DNA from: DATAQC01 sp051001215
GTDB taxonomy: Bacteria > Actinomycetota > Acidimicrobiia > Acidimicrobiales > AC-14
Assembly (NCBI GenBank): GCA_051001215.1
Contig: JBPCNP010000157.1
Location: 1-22,832 of the forward strand
Length of the DNA: 22,832 nucleotides
Direction: 5' to 3'
Made by a program: the position numbers and the translations under genes. Below are positions 14,270 through 21,990 of this stretch, piece by piece. The notes beneath the pieces are model-generated. The model ran no database searches, had not been told where the DNA came from, and saw only the letters and a list, made by a program, of their open reading frames with translations. Each line of letters starts with the position of its first letter. Position 1 is the stretch's first letter.

Positions 14270-15339
14270 CCGACCAACCCGTGCTCGACGAGCTGGCTCC
14301 GACGCCCTCGGAAGCGACCTCGCTCACCACGGGAAGGGGTCGTTTGCAACGCTCGCAGGCGCTGACCGCCGTCGCCGCCGGTGCCGGCGTGACCGCCGTC
14401 GCCTTCGCCCTGACGCCTCTGCAGGGAAGGGCCGATTTCGTGGTGGTGGCCTGGCTCGTCGCCACCATCGCCTATCTGGGCGCCGCCGGCCGGGTCGAGG
14501 GGCGGCGCTCGGTCATCGACCGGTTGGCCGGCGTGTTGATGGTGACGGCCGCGGTCGTGTGCCTCATCGCCCTGGGCTCGGTGCTCATCTACACGGTCGT
14601 GCGCGGCACCAAGGCCCTCAACCTCGAGTTCTTCACCCATTCCATGAAGGGGGTGGGGCCGAGGGACACGACGGGGGGCGCCTACCACGCCATCATCGGC
14701 ACGCTCCAGGAGGTCCTGCTGGCCTCGCTCATCTCCGTACCCGCCGGTCTGCTCGTGGCCATCTACCTCACCGAGTACGGCACCGGCCTGCTGGCCAGGG
14801 CCATCAGCGTGATGGTCGACGTGATGGTGGGCATCCCGTCGGTCATCGCCGGCCTGTTCGTCTACGCCTTCTGGGTGCTCGCCCTCCACCAGGGCTTCTC
14901 GGGGTTCGCAGCATCGCTGGCACTTTCGATCCTGATGCTGCCCATCGTCGTGCGATCGGCCGAGGAGATGATCAAACTCGTCCCCGCGTCGCTGCGGGAG
15001 GCGTCCTATGCCCTGGGCATCGCCAGGTGGCGGACGCTGCTGCGGGTCGTGCTGCCCACTGCCTCAGCCGGCATCACCACCGGCGTCATGCTCGCCGTCG
15101 CCCGGGTCACCGGCGAGACGGCGCCATTGCTGCTCACGTCGTTCGGGTACGACTCGACTCGTACCAATCCCTTCAGCGGCCCCGAGGAGTCGCTGCCGCT
15201 CTTCGTGTTCCGCCAGGCCTCCTCGGCCTTCGACACCGCCATCGACCGGGCGTGGGCCGCGGCCCTGACGCTCATCGTCGTCGTCGTCGTCCTCACGGTC
15301 GCAGCCAGATTGCTGACCGCCCGAAACCAGCTCGAGTGA
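14266..15339 (+). CDS. pstA: Phosphate ABC transporter permease PstA
   Basis: The second permease subunit, 357 residues. It has an N-terminal extension with two extra hydrophobic segments (ALTAVAAGAGVTAVAFAL; FVVVAWLVATIAYLGAAG) before the usual PstA helix DRLAGVLMVTAAVVCLIALGSVL. It then has TLQEVLLASLISVPAGLLVAIYLTEYG, DVMVGIPSVIAGLFVYAFWVL, the EAA loop REASYALGIARWRTLLRVVLPTASAGI, and GETAPLLLTSFG. The ATG overlaps the pstC stop (ATGA), which fixes the start. The pstB gene follows 7 bases downstream. Confidence 0.96.
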   Translation: MTDQPVLDELAPTPSEATSLTTGRGRLQRSQALTAVAAGAGVTAVAFALTPLQGRADFVVVAWLVATIAYLGAAGRVEGRRSVIDRLAGVLMVTAAVVCLIALGSVLIYTVVRGTKALNLEFFTHSMKGVGPRDTTGGAYHAIIGTLQEVLLASLISVPAGLLVAIYLTEYGTGLLARAISVMVDVMVGIPSVIAGLFVYAFWVLALHQGFSGFAASLALSILMLPIVVRSAEEMIKLVPASLREASYALGIARWRTLLRVVLPTASAGITTGVMLAVARVTGETAPLLLTSFGYDSTRTNPFSGPEESLPLFVFRQASSAFDTAIDRAWAAALTLIVVVVVLTVAARLLTARNQLE

Positions 15340-15346
15340 GGCAGCC

Positions 15347-16120
15347 ATGAAGCGCATCGAAGCCGTCGATGTCAGTGCCTGGTACGGCAAGCACAAGGCC
15401 ATCGAGGGAGTCACGATCACCCTCGAGCCCAAGCATGTCACTGCCCTGATCGGGCCATCGGGCTGTGGCAAGTCCACGTTCCTGCGCACGCTGAACCGCA
15501 TGCACGAGGTCGTGCCCGGGGCCCGGGCGACGGGCCTGGTGACCCTCGAGGGCGAGGACATCTATGCCAGCAGCGTCGACCCCGTGGCCGTGCGCCGGGC
15601 CATCGGCATGGTGTTCCAACGTCCGAACCCCTTCCCGTCGATGTCGATCGGCGACAACGTGGCCGCTGGGATCAGGCTCAACGGCCGCCACGACAAGGCT
15701 GACATGAGGGAGACTGTCGAGCGCTCCCTGAGGCTGGCCGGGTTGTGGGACGAGGTGAGTGACCGCCTCGATCGCCCCGGCGGTGGGCTCTCGGGCGGCC
15801 AGCAGCAACGCCTCTGCATCGCCCGGGCCATCGCCGTGGAGCCGGCCGTCCTGCTGATGGACGAGCCGTGCTCGGCGCTCGACCCCATGTCGACGCTGCG
15901 CATCGAAGACCTCATCGCCGAGCTCAAGGACCACTACACGATCGTGATCGTCACTCACAACATGCAGCAGGCGGCAAGGGTCAGCGAGACGACGGCCTTT
16001 TTCAACATCAAGGCCGCCGGCGACCCCGGCCGCATGGTCGAGGTCGGTCCCACGGCGAAGATCTTCACCAAGCCCGACGACGAGCGCACCGAGGCCTACA
16101 TCACCGGCCGGTTCGGGTGA
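15347..16120 (+). CDS. pstB: Phosphate ABC transporter ATPase PstB
   Basis: The 257-residue ATPase energises phosphate import. Visible motifs are Walker A GPSGCGKST (36-44), the Q-loop MVFQRPNPFPSMSI, the ABC signature LSGGQQQRLCIARAIA, Walker B VLLMDEPCSALDP, and the switch histidine in IVIVTHNMQQAARVSE. GRMVEVGPTAKIFTKP near the end is typical of PstB. The ATG has GAGGCAG upstream. The gene ends the transporter operon; 119 bases without visible promoter consensus separate it from the kinase gene, so read-through is plausible. Confidence 0.98.
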   Translation: MKRIEAVDVSAWYGKHKAIEGVTITLEPKHVTALIGPSGCGKSTFLRTLNRMHEVVPGARATGLVTLEGEDIYASSVDPVAVRRAIGMVFQRPNPFPSMSIGDNVAAGIRLNGRHDKADMRETVERSLRLAGLWDEVSDRLDRPGGGLSGGQQQRLCIARAIAVEPAVLLMDEPCSALDPMSTLRIEDLIAELKDHYTIVIVTHNMQQAARVSETTAFFNIKAAGDPGRMVEVGPTAKIFTKPDDERTEAYITGRFG

Positions 16121-16239
16121 CCACGCGGATCTCGTTCCAGGAGTCGCTGGGGTGTGGTGTACATGCTCACCGGTGACCCCCGGTCCCTGGCCGCAGAGAT
16201 CGGGTAGCGGCATCGCAAGCACGAGGGTGGAAGGGGCCT

Positions 16240-17517
16240 ATGGTGGCGTTGATGCAACTGGCCGCCAGAGATGCGGTCGTGGCCGGTGTGGCCGCAGCTG
16301 TGGTCCTCGTGGTGTTGGTGTGGGCCTGGCTTTTCCGGCGCAGCACGACCCGCCGACTCGCCTCGCTCACGACGCGCCTCGACGAGGCGGGCGGCGACCA
16401 GCTGGTCACCCGGGGCGGGATGGAGCGCAACCTCTCCCGACTCGAACGGGCGGCCGAGAGCTCAGTCACCGAGCGGGGGGTCGCCCGGCTGGCTCGCAGC
16501 CGCCTCGAGGGGGCGCTGCGCGTCGTCGGGATCGGGGTCGTCGTGTGCGACGAGTCGGGCGACATCGTGTTCCAGAACGAGCAGGCCGACGTCTTCATGG
16601 GTACCCGTCCGGCCGAGGCCCTGGCTCACCAGGCCGTGGTCGAGCTCCTGGCCGCGGCCGCCGCGGGCGAGGTGCAGACCCAGACCCTCGATCTCTACGG
16701 CCCGCCCCGGCGGACGCTCAACATCGTGGCCTCCCCCGTGGACGACGGATGGCGGGGCTTGGGCGCGGTGGCCGTGATCGAGGACGTGTCCGACCGCCGC
16801 CACCTCGAGGCGGTGCGGCGCGACTTCGTGGCCAACATCAGCCACGAGCTGAAGACGCCGGTCGGGGCCCTGGCCCTGCTGGCCGAGACCCTGGCCGGCG
16901 AGGACGACCCGGAGGTCGTCAACCGCCTGGCCCGCCGCCTCCAGCTCGAGTCACAGCGGGTGGCCCGCATCGTCGACGACCTCCTCGACCTCAGCCGCAT
17001 CGAGTCCGAGGAGACGCCGATGCGTGAGCCGGTGGCCGTGCACCTGGTGGTGGCCGAGGCCGCCGAACGCGTCCGCTCCTCGGCCGAGCGACGGGCGGTG
17101 ACGATCACCTTCGGCGAGGCGTCGGAGCACCTGGTGGTCATGGGTGACCGCCGCCAGCTGGTGTCGGCGCTGTTCAACCTGTTGGAGAACTCGGTGAAAT
17201 ACTCCGACGAGGGCTCCACGGTCGACGTCCGGTCGCGCGTCGACGGCGAACTGGTGGAGCTCAGCGTTACCGACCACGGCATCGGCATACCCGAGCGCGA
17301 CCTCGAGCGGGTCTTCGAGCGCTTCTATCGGGTCGACCGGGCACGGGGGCGCGACACGGGAGGGACGGGCCTGGGCCTGGCCATCGTCCGCCATGTGGCC
17401 ACCAACCATGGCGGCGACGTCCGGGTCGAGTCCCACGAGGGCACGGGCTCCACGTTCACGCTCCGCCTCCCCGCCGGGCCCGGCCCCATGGCTGTCAGCC
17501 CGGCCAAAGCCGGCTGA
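16240..17517 (+). CDS. senX3: SenX3/PhoR-type sensor histidine kinase
   Basis: The 425-residue kinase has one N-terminal membrane helix (AVVAGVAAAVVLVVLVWAWLF, about 12-32) and a short linker. A PAS-like domain follows (ALRVVGIGVVVCDESGDIVFQNEQADVF ... VAVIEDVSDRR), with no extracellular sensor domain. The HisKA motif DFVANISHELKTPVGAL has the phosphorylated histidine at residue 202. The ATPase part contains the N box NLLENSVKYSDEG, G1 VTDHGIGIPERDLERVFERFYRVD, and G2 GTGLGLAIVRHV. This matches SenX3, the phosphate-responsive partner of RegX3. GGAAGGGG precedes ATG 16240. The regX3-like gene starts 26 bases downstream. Confidence 0.92.
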   Translation: MVALMQLAARDAVVAGVAAAVVLVVLVWAWLFRRSTTRRLASLTTRLDEAGGDQLVTRGGMERNLSRLERAAESSVTERGVARLARSRLEGALRVVGIGVVVCDESGDIVFQNEQADVFMGTRPAEALAHQAVVELLAAAAAGEVQTQTLDLYGPPRRTLNIVASPVDDGWRGLGAVAVIEDVSDRRHLEAVRRDFVANISHELKTPVGALALLAETLAGEDDPEVVNRLARRLQLESQRVARIVDDLLDLSRIESEETPMREPVAVHLVVAEAAERVRSSAERRAVTITFGEASEHLVVMGDRRQLVSALFNLLENSVKYSDEGSTVDVRSRVDGELVELSVTDHGIGIPERDLERVFERFYRVDRARGRDTGGTGLGLAIVRHVATNHGGDVRVESHEGTGSTFTLRLPAGPGPMAVSPAKAG

Positions 17518-17543
17518 GACCGAGCCGGGACAAGCAGGCGTCG

Positions 17544-18251
17544 ATGGGTGAGCTGGGGGCCGTGATCCTCGTGGTCGAGGACGAGGAGTCCTTCGTCGAG
17601 GCCCTCACGGTGGGTCTCGAGCGGGAGGGATTCCGGGTGCAGGTCGCCCGGGACGGGGCCGAAGCCCTGGTGGCGTTCGATGCCACCAAGCCCGATCTGG
17701 TGCTCCTCGACGTGATGCTCCCCCGGGTGTCGGGCCTCGACGTGTGCCGTGAGATCCGCAGGCGTTCGAAGGTGCCGATCATCATGGTCTCGGCCAAGAC
17801 GGCGGAGATCGACACTGTGGTGGGGCTGGAGGTGGGCGCCGACGACTACGTGCCCAAGCCGTACCGGCTCCGTGAGCTCGTCGCCCGGATGCGGGCTGCC
17901 CTGCGACGTGCGCCCAGCGCCGATGTGGCCGTCAGCGCCGGCGTCCTCGAGGTGGGTGACGTGGTCCTCGACCCCGAGCGTCACGAGGTGTTCGTCCGCG
18001 GACAGAGGGTGACCCTGCCACTCAAGGAGTTCGAGCTGCTGGAGGTGTTGCTCGACAATGCCGGGCGGGTGCTCACACGCGACCTGCTCATCGACCGCGT
18101 CTGGGGTGCCGACTACGTGGGCGACACCAAGACCCTCGACGTCCACGTGAAGCGCCTGCGGGCCAAGGTCGAAGAGAGCTCGACCGCCCCGCGGCGCATC
18201 GTCACCATCCGGGGCCTCGGGTACAAGTACGAGTCGGCCACCGGCGCTTGA
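17544..18251 (+). CDS. regX3: RegX3/PhoP-type response regulator (OmpR/PhoB family)
   Basis: The 235-residue regulator has a receiver domain with acidic residues 12-14 (VVEDEES), phosphorylated Asp 56 (LVLLDVMLP), Ser 83 and Lys 105 (GADDYVPKP). A C-terminal winged helix follows: RVTLPLKEFELLEVLLDNAGRVLTRDLLIDRVWG, then DTKTLDVHVKRLRAKVE and RIVTIRGLGYKYE. The gene order, directly after a SenX3-like kinase and the pst operon, indicates phosphate control; the four-unit PHO box before pstS is its likely target. ATG 17544 is used; GTG 17559 is an alternative closer to the typical receiver start. Confidence 0.93.
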   Translation: MGELGAVILVVEDEESFVEALTVGLEREGFRVQVARDGAEALVAFDATKPDLVLLDVMLPRVSGLDVCREIRRRSKVPIIMVSAKTAEIDTVVGLEVGADDYVPKPYRLRELVARMRAALRRAPSADVAVSAGVLEVGDVVLDPERHEVFVRGQRVTLPLKEFELLEVLLDNAGRVLTRDLLIDRVWGADYVGDTKTLDVHVKRLRAKVEESSTAPRRIVTIRGLGYKYESATGA

Positions 18252-18256
18252 AGGGC

Positions 18257-18284
18257 GGTGTCGGTCACCATGAGCGGCGACACC
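18257..18284. terminator. Hairpin between convergent regX3 and parA
   Basis: GGTGTCG (18257-18263) and CGACACC (18278-18284) form a perfect 7-bp stem with a 14-base loop in the 87-base gap between two convergent stops. There is no T-tract; a bidirectional terminator is plausible from the position. Confidence 0.4.
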
Positions 18285-18338
18285 TGATGGAACAGGCCGG
18301 GGCGGCCAGGCGGGCGCCCTGAGGCCGAGCGTCGATGG

Positions 18339-19097
18339 TCAGCGCCACAAGCGGGCGGCCACTTCGGCCCACAGCTCGCCGAACGCCCGCGCCCCGGGCG
18401 TGGTCGGGGCGAACGTGGCCACCGGGGCCCGTTCGGGGCCCATGCGTTCGATGACGCTGGCCGCCGGGATGACCGTGGCCAGCATCTCCGGCCACTCGGC
18501 CCGCAGGCTGTCGGCCAGCTCGCGGTGCAGCCGCTTGCGCCGGTCGACCATGGACAGATAGGGGAGCACGCCGGGGACTGTGTTGCCTCGACCCTGCGGC
18601 CTGCCGTCGAGGAACCCGGACAGCTGGCCGAGGGTCCGCGACGACAGGGTGGTGGGGATGACGGGCACCAGGAGCTCGTCGGCGGCACCGAACACGCTTT
18701 CACTGGCCAGCGAGATGCTGGGCGGGCAGTCCAGGATGGCGACGTCGTAGTTGTCGGCCACGGCGTCGAGCAACGAGGTCAGGCGCTCGGTGGGCCGGCT
18801 CCGTCCGTCGAGGTGCAGGTCGAGGTGGCGCAGCGAGAAGTCGGCAGGCACGAGATGCAGGCCGGGAAGGTCGGTGGCGCGCACGTGGCCGGCCAGCGAC
18901 CCCTTGCCACTGACCAGACGCTCGGTGCCCCCCTTCAGCTTGGGCCTGACCCGGAAGAAGAACGTGGCCGCCCCCTGGGGGTCGAGGTCCCACACGAGGA
19001 CCCGCGCCCCCTGCGACGCCGCCTGTTGGGAAAGGTTCACGGCTGCCGTCGTCTTCCCAACGCCGCCCTTGATGCTGTAGGTCGCCAGCACCCTCAC
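18339..19097 (-). CDS. ParA/Soj-family partition ATPase, orphan type
   Basis: The 252-residue protein is a ParA-family ATPase: deviant Walker A KGGVGKTT (residues 10-17, with signature lysine 10 and lysine 15), Walker A' WDLDPQGAAT (aspartates 37 and 39), Walker B ILDCPPSIS, and a late VPVIPTTLSSRTLGQL helix. Such ATPases dimerise on nucleoid DNA and move plasmids, chromosomes or protein cargoes through a partner protein. There is no ParB, parS-like repeat array or replication gene nearby, so this is not an ordinary chromosome parAB pair. GTG 19097 overlaps the stop of the upstream CHAD gene (GTGA), making the CHAD protein the natural candidate partner. GTG 19091 is a second possible start. 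Confidence 0.9.
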   Translation of the reverse strand: MRVLATYSIKGGVGKTTAAVNLSQQAASQGARVLVWDLDPQGAATFFFRVRPKLKGGTERLVSGKGSLAGHVRATDLPGLHLVPADFSLRHLDLHLDGRSRPTERLTSLLDAVADNYDVAILDCPPSISLASESVFGAADELLVPVIPTTLSSRTLGQLSGFLDGRPQGRGNTVPGVLPYLSMVDRRKRLHRELADSLRAEWPEMLATVIPAASVIERMGPERAPVATFAPTTPGARAFGELWAEVAARLWR

Positions 19098-20662
19098 GAG
19101 GCGGGGCCCCGGCTGGCGGCCGATTCGAGAAGGGTCGCGAGCGTGCTGCGAGTCTTGGCCGTGTCGTAGGCGGCGAAGCGTTCGGCGAACTCGGTTCGAG
19201 CCTCGATGCGGCGCCGTTCGAACTCCCCTGCGAGCTGGCCCATGGCGACGAGCGTCTCGGCGCCCGCCTTCCCACTGTCGTGCAACTCGTGGGACATGGC
19301 CCGCAGCTGGGCGGCATGCACCTCGGTGTCCTGGTGCTCGCCCAGGTTGTCCTGGAGCGCCTTCAACCGCTGGACGAAGGCCTTGCGCTCCCCCGGTGGG
19401 AGGAGGGCTCCGAAGCATTCGAGGAGGTAGCGGAGCTTCTTGGCGTCCTTGCGCAGCTCGTGCAGCTCGTCGGCCGGCGTGTCGGGGCCGATCCCCCGAC
19501 CCCGGGCCACGAGGTTGTCGCTGGCGACTGCGATGCGGCGGGCCGCGACCTTGCCGATGGGCTTCGAGGCATCGGCCCCGGCGGCGGCGTCTTGGCTGTC
19601 GGAGTCCTGGGTGTCGGTCGGAGCGCGCAGCCACAGCTGCCAGGCGGCGAGGAGATCGTGGTAGCGGGCCGAACCCAACAGGTCCGCCAGAAGGGCGTGT
19701 TCAGTCTCGCGCCGGTCGGCGAGGTGTCGGACCAGCGGCGCCAGCGCCGCGGTGATGTGGGGGCCCAGCGGGGTCACGTAGCTGTCCCACTCGATCACGT
19801 ACACGTCGAGGTCACGGGCCGGGCCGGTGGCCGCGCCGAGCCAACCGAACTCTTCCCGGAAACGGTTGCGCACCCCCGCCGGGAGGACCCGCTTGGACTG
19901 GGCCAGCACAGAGCGGGTCCGGCGAACGGCGACCCGCAGGTCGTGCAGGAACTCGGCGTCGACATGGCCGACGGTGCCCTCCCAGTTGGCGTCGATCTCG
20001 TCGGCCAGATTGGCCAGCACCCGGCGGAACGCCTCCAAGGCGGGTTCGGCCCGGTCGAGCACGACAGTGGGCGAGGCGATGTGACCTCGGAGGTCGACAC
20101 CGCCAGCGTCGGCCGCCAGACCCATGAGATCGCTCTGCACAGGTTGCAGCCCGAGCGAGCCGAGGAGGTTTCGCGCTCGCTGGGCGGCCTTTGCGTATCC
20201 GGCCAGCTCGTCGACCTCCACCGCCCAGCCCGGTCCAGGCACCGCTCCCGGCTCTTCGCCGATAGCCACGTGGTCGTACACCGTCGCCGTAGTCACGACC
20301 TTGCCCAGCCTGTCGCGTCGGACGGCCACGCGCTGGCGGGCGGTCACGCTCACCACGGCCAGCAGCGCCCGCACGTCGAGCACCGGCGCCAGCCGGGCCC
20401 GGAGTGGCCCGGCGGGGAGATCGGACGCCGAGCGAGGCGTCAGGGCGACTGGGACGTGGGCAGGCGCAGGGCCCCCACCGGTGAGCACCAGGGTGTTCCC
20501 CGAGGCCTCGCGCAGCTCGAGCCGCAGGCCGGCGGCGTGCAGGCGCCCGTCGAAGGTGTCGAGCAGCGTCCGCCGCAGGGCGACCGGGGGGCTCGCCTCG
20601 AATCCCCCCTGTTCGAGCGCGACCACGACGGGCTCGACGCCCAGGTCGGGGTGCAGGAACAT
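19094..20662 (-). CDS. CHAD-domain protein with degenerate CYTH-like N-terminus
   Basis: The product is 522 residues from ATG 20662; the frame is open to 20731, but the added residues look non-native. Residues about 1-180 follow a CYTH-like pattern (LLDTFDGRLHAAGLRLELRE, then RQRVAVRRDRLGKVVTTATVYD and WAVEVDEL) but lack the N-terminal ExExK metal/triphosphate motif, so triphosphatase activity is doubtful. Residues about 210-520 are a CHAD domain with its conserved histidines and basic helices: FLHDLRVAVRRTRSVL, GPARDLDVYV, and the second repeat ELHELRKDAKKLRYLLECFG with LKALQDNLGEHQDTEVH. CHAD domains bind polyphosphate and have been found on polyphosphate granules in other bacteria. The gene overlaps the ParA ATPase (GTGA) and lies beside the phosphate regulon. 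Confidence 0.9.
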   Translation of the reverse strand: MFLHPDLGVEPVVVALEQGGFEASPPVALRRTLLDTFDGRLHAAGLRLELREASGNTLVLTGGGPAPAHVPVALTPRSASDLPAGPLRARLAPVLDVRALLAVVSVTARQRVAVRRDRLGKVVTTATVYDHVAIGEEPGAVPGPGWAVEVDELAGYAKAAQRARNLLGSLGLQPVQSDLMGLAADAGGVDLRGHIASPTVVLDRAEPALEAFRRVLANLADEIDANWEGTVGHVDAEFLHDLRVAVRRTRSVLAQSKRVLPAGVRNRFREEFGWLGAATGPARDLDVYVIEWDSYVTPLGPHITAALAPLVRHLADRRETEHALLADLLGSARYHDLLAAWQLWLRAPTDTQDSDSQDAAAGADASKPIGKVAARRIAVASDNLVARGRGIGPDTPADELHELRKDAKKLRYLLECFGALLPPGERKAFVQRLKALQDNLGEHQDTEVHAAQLRAMSHELHDSGKAGAETLVAMGQLAGEFERRRIEARTEFAERFAAYDTAKTRSTLATLLESAASRGPAS

Positions 20663-20783
20663 CGACGTCGCAGCGCTCAGTTGAAGACTCGGTCGATACC
20701 CGAGGAATGGCCGCCGGCGGGGGCAAGGCATTCGTCGCCGTGGTGGGCGACCGGGGGGCTCACCTCGGTCAACCTACTAGCGG

Positions 20784-21698
20784 TCAGGCGAAACGGATGA
20801 TGCTGATGATGCCGGCGGCCAGGCTGTAGATGGCGAAGGGCAGCAGGGTGTTGGTCCGGAAGAACCGGACGAGGAAATGCACCGAGACGAAGGCGGCGAC
20901 ACCGGCGAAGAGGCTCCCGACCAGGGCCTGGGCCCGCACGCCGTCGCCGAGGCTGCCGGCCAGGTCGGGAACCTTGTAGATGCCGGCGGCGAGGATGATG
21001 GGTGTGGCCATCAGGAACGAGAACCGGGCGGCGTCCTCGTGGTCGAGGCCCCGCACGAGGCCGGCGACCATGGTGATCCCGGAGCGGCTCACCCCGGCGA
21101 ACAGCGCGCCGACCTGGGCGAGACCCACGGCACCGGCTTCTTTGAAGTCGAGCGTGTCGAGACGCCGCCCGGCCTCTCGGTCGTCGTCTGTCCCTGCTGT
21201 CTCTGCTGTCCCTGCGGTGGGATGGGCGGCGACGAGCTTGCGGACGGCGGCCCGGCGACGAACCTGCTCGCCGGCGAGGAGGATGACGCCATTGACGGTG
21301 AGGAAGATGGCGGCGGCGACGGGCTTGGCGAACAGGGTGCGCAACTTGTGCTCGAAGATCAGGCCGACCACGCCGGTGGGTATGGTGGCGACAACGAGGA
21401 GCCATGCCATGCGCTCGTCGGCCGTCTCGATCCGCGGGGTGCGCAGCGTGCGGAAGAACCCACCGATGATGCGGACCCAGTCCTGGCGGAAGTAGATGAG
21501 CAGGGCGATGGCCGTGGCCACGTGGAGGGCGACGACGAAGGCCAGGTAGAAGGACTCGTCGGCCGACTGGGCGGTGACCAGCTTGTCCCAGCCCAGCCAG
21601 GCGGGGACGAGCACCGAGTGGCCCAGGCTGGAGATGGGGAACAGCTCGGTGACGCCCTGAAGGAGGCCGATCACGATGGCCTGGAAGTAGGTGATCAT
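20784..21698 (-). CDS. uppP: Undecaprenyl-diphosphate phosphatase UppP (BacA)
   Basis: UppP is an integral membrane enzyme that dephosphorylates undecaprenyl diphosphate so that the lipid carrier of cell-wall synthesis can be reused; it also gives bacitracin tolerance. The 304-residue protein has the family motifs QAIVIGLLQGVTELFPISSLGHSVLV near the N-terminus (the common form is PISSxGH) and ALFAGVSRSGITMVAGLVRGL in the second half, plus about seven further hydrophobic segments. ATG 21698 has GAGGAG about 5 bases upstream. Odd feature: a Thr/Ala/Gly-rich 9-bp-repeat insertion in the cytoplasmic loop at about residues 160-172. A BlaI-like palindrome lies 39 bases upstream of the ATG. Confidence 0.96.
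   Translation of the reverse strand: MITYFQAIVIGLLQGVTELFPISSLGHSVLVPAWLGWDKLVTAQSADESFYLAFVVALHVATAIALLIYFRQDWVRIIGGFFRTLRTPRIETADERMAWLLVVATIPTGVVGLIFEHKLRTLFAKPVAAAIFLTVNGVILLAGEQVRRRAAVRKLVAAHPTAGTAETAGTDDDREAGRRLDTLDFKEAGAVGLAQVGALFAGVSRSGITMVAGLVRGLDHEDAARFSFLMATPIILAAGIYKVPDLAGSLGDGVRAQALVGSLFAGVAAFVSVHFLVRFFRTNTLLPFAIYSLAAGIISIIRFA
21183..21218 (-). repeat. 9-bp tandem repeats inside uppP
   Basis: Read on the minus strand, the units are ACCGCAGGG, ACAGCAGAG, ACAGCAGGG and a diverged ACAGACGAC, encoding TAG-TAE-TAG-TDD. They extend a hydrophilic loop between membrane segments. Because the repeat keeps the frame, copy number can vary without breaking the gene. Confidence 0.7.
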
Positions 21699-21736
21699 GT
21701 CGCTCCTCGGTAGCGCCGCCGGCGGACCACGGCTGG

Positions 21737-21756
21737 TCTACTACGGCTGTCGTAGA
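21737..21756. promoter_or_regulatory. BlaI-like palindromic operator upstream of uppP
   Basis: TCTACTACGG (21737-21746) and CTGTCGTAGA (21747-21756) form an imperfect 20-bp palindrome with TCTAC/GTAGA arms, in an AT-richer patch between uppP and the remnant of a BlaI-type repressor gene. TAC...GTA dyads of this kind are the usual operators of BlaI-family repressors. That such a site survives beside a decayed BlaI gene supports the assignment. Confidence 0.5.
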
Positions 21757-21764
21757 TTATCAGT

Positions 21765-21990
21765 GTGACTGAGGGCCTCCCTACGACCTCGGAGCCAATG
21801 CCCCGAGGTCGAGACCGCGCCCAGCCCCGGCCTCCTGCTTGCCTCCTGCTCGGGGTCTCGAACGAGCCCAGGCCGGCTCCATGACAAGGGGCTGATCGAG
21901 CGCACCAAGACGGGTTGGGCCTTCGCCTACCGCCCGGTGGTGGCCGAGACGGAGGTGGTGGCCGAGCAGGTGCGCCACCCTTTCGCCTAC
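21765..21990 (+). pseudogene. Remnant of a BlaI/MecI-family transcriptional repressor gene
   Basis: From about 21874, the plus-strand frame reads RLHDKGLIERTKTGWAFAYRP, then VVAETEVVAEQV. This is the wing and C-terminal part of a BlaI winged-helix repressor, whose last DNA-binding helix normally precedes RLHDKGL. GTG 21765 (TEGLPTTSEPM) looks like the BlaI N-terminus, but its frame does not lead into the C-terminal part, and most of the helix-turn-helix region is missing. Deletion and frameshift are the simplest explanation. It is divergent from uppP across the palindromic operator. Confidence 0.6.

Noticed and set aside
15276..15294. GTCGTC microrepeat near the end of pstA
   Set aside because: It encodes a valine run within a membrane helix; explained by codon choice, not a separate element.
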